From the NCBI GenBank assembly GCA_001579985.1, contig LRSR01012794.1, positions 1 to 21,538 of the forward strand: a stretch of DNA of 21,538 nt, read 5' to 3'. Source of the stretch: Hypsibius dujardini. Taxonomy: Eukaryota > Tardigrada > Eutardigrada > Parachela > Hypsibiidae. The first letter of the stretch is position 1. Each line of letters opens with the position of its first letter. The notes under the pieces were generated by a model. It saw only the letters and a program-made list of their open reading frames with translations. It was not told the origin of the DNA and did no database searches. This document shows positions 19,441-21,538 of the stretch, piece by piece. The position numbers and the translations under genes were made by a program.

Positions 19441-20100
19441 TACTGTATAAAGCATAAGTATGTTGTTTCATTCAAACGAGAGGAAAAAACGCCCCTCCCC
19501 CCCCAAAAAACTGTCAGCCCTGAGCTAAATGTTGAAAGATATGTTTTGGACGCAAATTGGATTTTATCGGTATCCTCAAGGAAAGAAGTTCCTTTGACAC
19601 ATTGATGGATTCCGCAAGGAAAGAAGCTCCGTTGTCTTCTCGTAAAATTAATGACTGAATTAAATTATTTTAGTTTTTGAAATTTCAATTGATATTTTCT
19701 TTCACTCATTCTAACAGTAAAAGGCCTTAAAGTATGTAAATCTTTCAACTAGACAAATTGGACTATGATTGCTATGATTGTCGAGAGAAGGTTCTGTAGT
19801 TCGTAGGTCTGACCAGCGGGCATTTTCTAACTACGTGGCGCCCTCTGGGCATTACCTCATAGACGAACGCCTTACAAGGCAGGCGCCCAGCCAGCTGCCT
19901 TGCTGCAACACGCGCATATATCGTTGCTCACTTCGTTCCAACTTATTTTTCTGTCAAAACGTCGCTCGCGTTTTTTAATAAAAAAATATTCTCTATTTGC
20001 TTTCAAAAATTTTCCCTTGTTTGACCCCGCAGCAAGCACAATGGAAATATCCAGAACCGAAAACAAGGCTCAACAGGCGTAATTTCCCTGTAAGCCAACG
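19441..20100. other. Intergenic, no gene supported
   Basis: Mixed sequence with short A- and T-runs. The short open frames on both strands lack signal peptides, domains and splice context. I see no repeats of note. Confidence 0.5.
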
Positions 20101-20119
20101 TGAACTCATTGAATGAACG

Positions 20120-20380
20120 AACCACTGCGCATGCGGGGCATGCTGCCGACGTCAGCTAGAGCGAATGCGCATCGGATCGAACGTCTGTCGCCATTCAAAC
20201 ACAATCGATTCAAAAGTTGTGCTTTTCTATTTTTCCTTTTTTTTATTCCAGAAAACCGTCTAGTTCTCCTGCAACAACTCTTTGCGCCCTTGTTAACGCA
20301 TCGCTCATTCACTTGCCCCGTTTTTTGTCCCCGCAATCAGGTATGGAGGAGTGAGACTCTTGTGTCACGGTATAAATCCA
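20120..20380 (+). promoter_or_regulatory. Candidate promoter of the third gene
   Basis: It contains an NRF-1-like palindromic site, TGCGCATGCG (20126-20135), a second ATGCGCAT nearby (about 20165), a CRE-like GACGTCA (20148-20154) and a TATAAAT (20371-20377), all upstream of the proposed start ATG at 20640. These are motif matches only; short motifs of this kind also occur by chance. Confidence 0.3.
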
Positions 20381-20414
20381 TCTCTTTGAATCTTCTTCCA
20401 TCGTGTGTGCTTTG

Positions 20415-20500
20415 ATCATATATACATATATATTCGACTGCATATAATGCGTGTGTTTTGATCCTACTGTATATACATATATATTTATTCGACTGCACAT
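20415..20500. repeat. Duplicated ATATATACATATATAT segment
   Basis: Two copies of about 40 bp (around 20415-20445 and 20468-20502) share TATACATATATAT, then ATTCGACTGCA, then TAAT. It is an AT-rich direct duplication upstream of the proposed first exon of the third gene. Confidence 0.75.
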
Positions 20501-20639
20501 AATTTCTCTGCCTGGACTGCTAATTCTTCGCATGACATCTATCTATCCTCCCTGTATTTACTCATAAACCTTTAGGTTGCTATCCCTGAGAGGCAAGAAG
20601 AAGGCGATTTAAGATCCCATCCACTTTGAGAAACGAGAG

Positions 20640-21538
20640 ATGAATCGTCGGGATGTAAGTTGGAGGGATTTTGCCCCCGCGAGTTCGCCATCGTGTTTGT
20701 GTGTGTGTGTCCTTGACGAGGGGCGTTTTATTTATCGATTTCCTCCGCCACTTGCACCGTCTCAGCTTGGGACATCGAGCATCCCACTTTCTTTTCCCCC
20801 TCGGTGTGTACCCAGTCAATGCTTATGCCGTTGATTCCGCCACGTGAAAAGCGACGCCGGAGTAATGCGGCCGAATCCAGCCAAATCTCTCGTAGGCTTA
20901 TATGTTAAACTGGCCGAACTTGGCTGGTACACACTCGAAATTCGTTTCCGAGTGCCTTATCCATCTGACTAATCATATTTCATTTCCGTTTCCCTCGTAC
21001 ACCTCAGTTTTATCATCCTACTCGTTGTGTGTGGGCTCCAATTTCCGTTCCCGTGTATTGATGTTAGAAGGAAAGAGCAAGAATCCGTCCTGACCGAATT
21101 CAACCAATTGCCTATAGGCTTATATGTTAAATTGGCCGAACTTGGTTGGAACAGCTTGCTTCAATCATTTTGGAGTGTTCTCCTGCTGATCTTTCTGTTT
21201 CATTTCTGCACCCCCTGTCCATATATATATATTATCATCATGTTGCCAGAAGGTGAACTGATATTTCTATTCCCCTGTGTTGTGTTGATTATAGAGAGTA
21301 GGTGGAGGTGGCGGAATCGCTATTCAGCATCGAAGGGAGCTCTCACCAGTCAATCACTCAGGTGGTGGTGGTGGTGGAGCGATGCATCTCCCGGAAGGAC
21401 GCGGCCTGGGCGGGGGTGTTTGGCTGACACTGGGTGGGCTGCCGCGCGACTGGCGCGAGATGGACGTTTTTCGTGCGATGGAAAAGCGCTACGGGAAAGT
21501 TAACCACGTCCGCCGGAGTCCGGCCAGCGATCGCGAGG
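20640..21538 (+). CDS. 5' end of a putative RRM-like protein gene, runs off the window
   Basis: Two exons are proposed. Exon 1 codes MNRRD from ATG 20640 (preceded in frame by a TAA) to 20654, followed by a perfect donor, GTAAGT. Exon 2 starts at 21295 after TTATAG and is open to the window end. Both junctions are phase 0. Exon 2 reads a Gly-rich low-complexity stretch, SPVNHSGGGGGGAMHLPEG, then VWLTLGGLPRDWREMDVF and an YGKVNHV segment. These look like the first strand (RNP2) and helix of an RNA-recognition motif, as in Gly-rich RNA-binding proteins. The domain is cut by the window edge and RNP1 is not visible, so the family call is tentative. The tiny first exon is inferred from frame and splice-site quality only. 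Confidence 0.4.
20870..21150. repeat. Direct duplication of a hairpin-forming segment in the first intron of gene 3
   Basis: Copies at about 20871-20928 and 21094-21150 share AGGCTTATATGTTAAA and TGGCCGAACTTGG. Each is bounded by complementary ends: CCAGCCAA (20877) with TTGGCTGG (20920), and CAACCAA (21101) with TTGGTTG (21142). The copies differ at paired positions. Confidence 0.75.

Noticed and set aside
20113-20415. 100-residue plus-strand open frame
   Set aside because: No domain, signal or splice support, and it overlaps the candidate promoter motifs of the third gene.

Overview
The window is animal (metazoan) genomic DNA. It holds two long multi-exon plus-strand genes with GT-AG introns, a third plus-strand gene starting at the right edge, and a repeat-rich intergenic zone with two short minus-strand ORFs. 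There is no bacterial-type gene layout. The first gene's protein is so close to arthropod neuroglian that a panarthropod or other ecdysozoan host (arthropod or tardigrade, for example) is likely. That is inference from remembered family sequence; no search was run.

Layout. (1) 313-6979 is the 3' two-thirds of a neuroglian/L1CAM-type adhesion gene. Fifteen exons join without a frame break into 1033 codons including the stop. They encode the end of Ig3, Ig4 to Ig6, five fibronectin III domains, a membrane helix, an ankyrin-binding WIGQY motif and a C-terminal PDZ ligand (STFV). Its 3' UTR probably runs to an AATAAA at 7948. (2) 8.1-11.3 kb holds two minus-strand ORFs for short secreted His/Gly/Arg-rich proteins that look paralogous (8309-8611 and 10253-10549). 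The first carries a recent 106-bp tandem triplication. Three long hairpins lie between them, and a small foldback family (CAGCTGTGGCGGAAT ends) lies beside them. (3) 11.7-12.1 kb is a 19-bp minisatellite. (4) 12788-19330 is a complete receptor-type guanylyl cyclase gene of natriuretic-peptide-receptor architecture. Twenty-two exons give 1091 residues: signal peptide, ligand-binding domain, one membrane helix, kinase-homology domain, dimerisation linker and cyclase domain. A polyadenylation signal lies at 19435. (5) 20.1-21.5 kb appears to be the promoter and first two exons of a third gene that starts an RRM-like domain and runs off the window.

How the genes relate. Both large genes encode single-pass surface proteins: an ankyrin-linked adhesion receptor and a cGMP-producing receptor. 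Nothing in the sequence shows that they work together. The novel material is the pair of small secreted-protein genes with their hairpins, an in-frame 39-bp donor duplication in the cyclase gene, a tandem donor coupled to a micro-exon in the neuroglian gene, and several foldback transposon-like elements in introns. Introns are loaded with (TCTG)n, (CCGT)n and minisatellite DNA.

Exon boundaries were placed by hand from reading frame, GT/AG sites and family conservation. Phases were checked arithmetically, but no transcript evidence was available.
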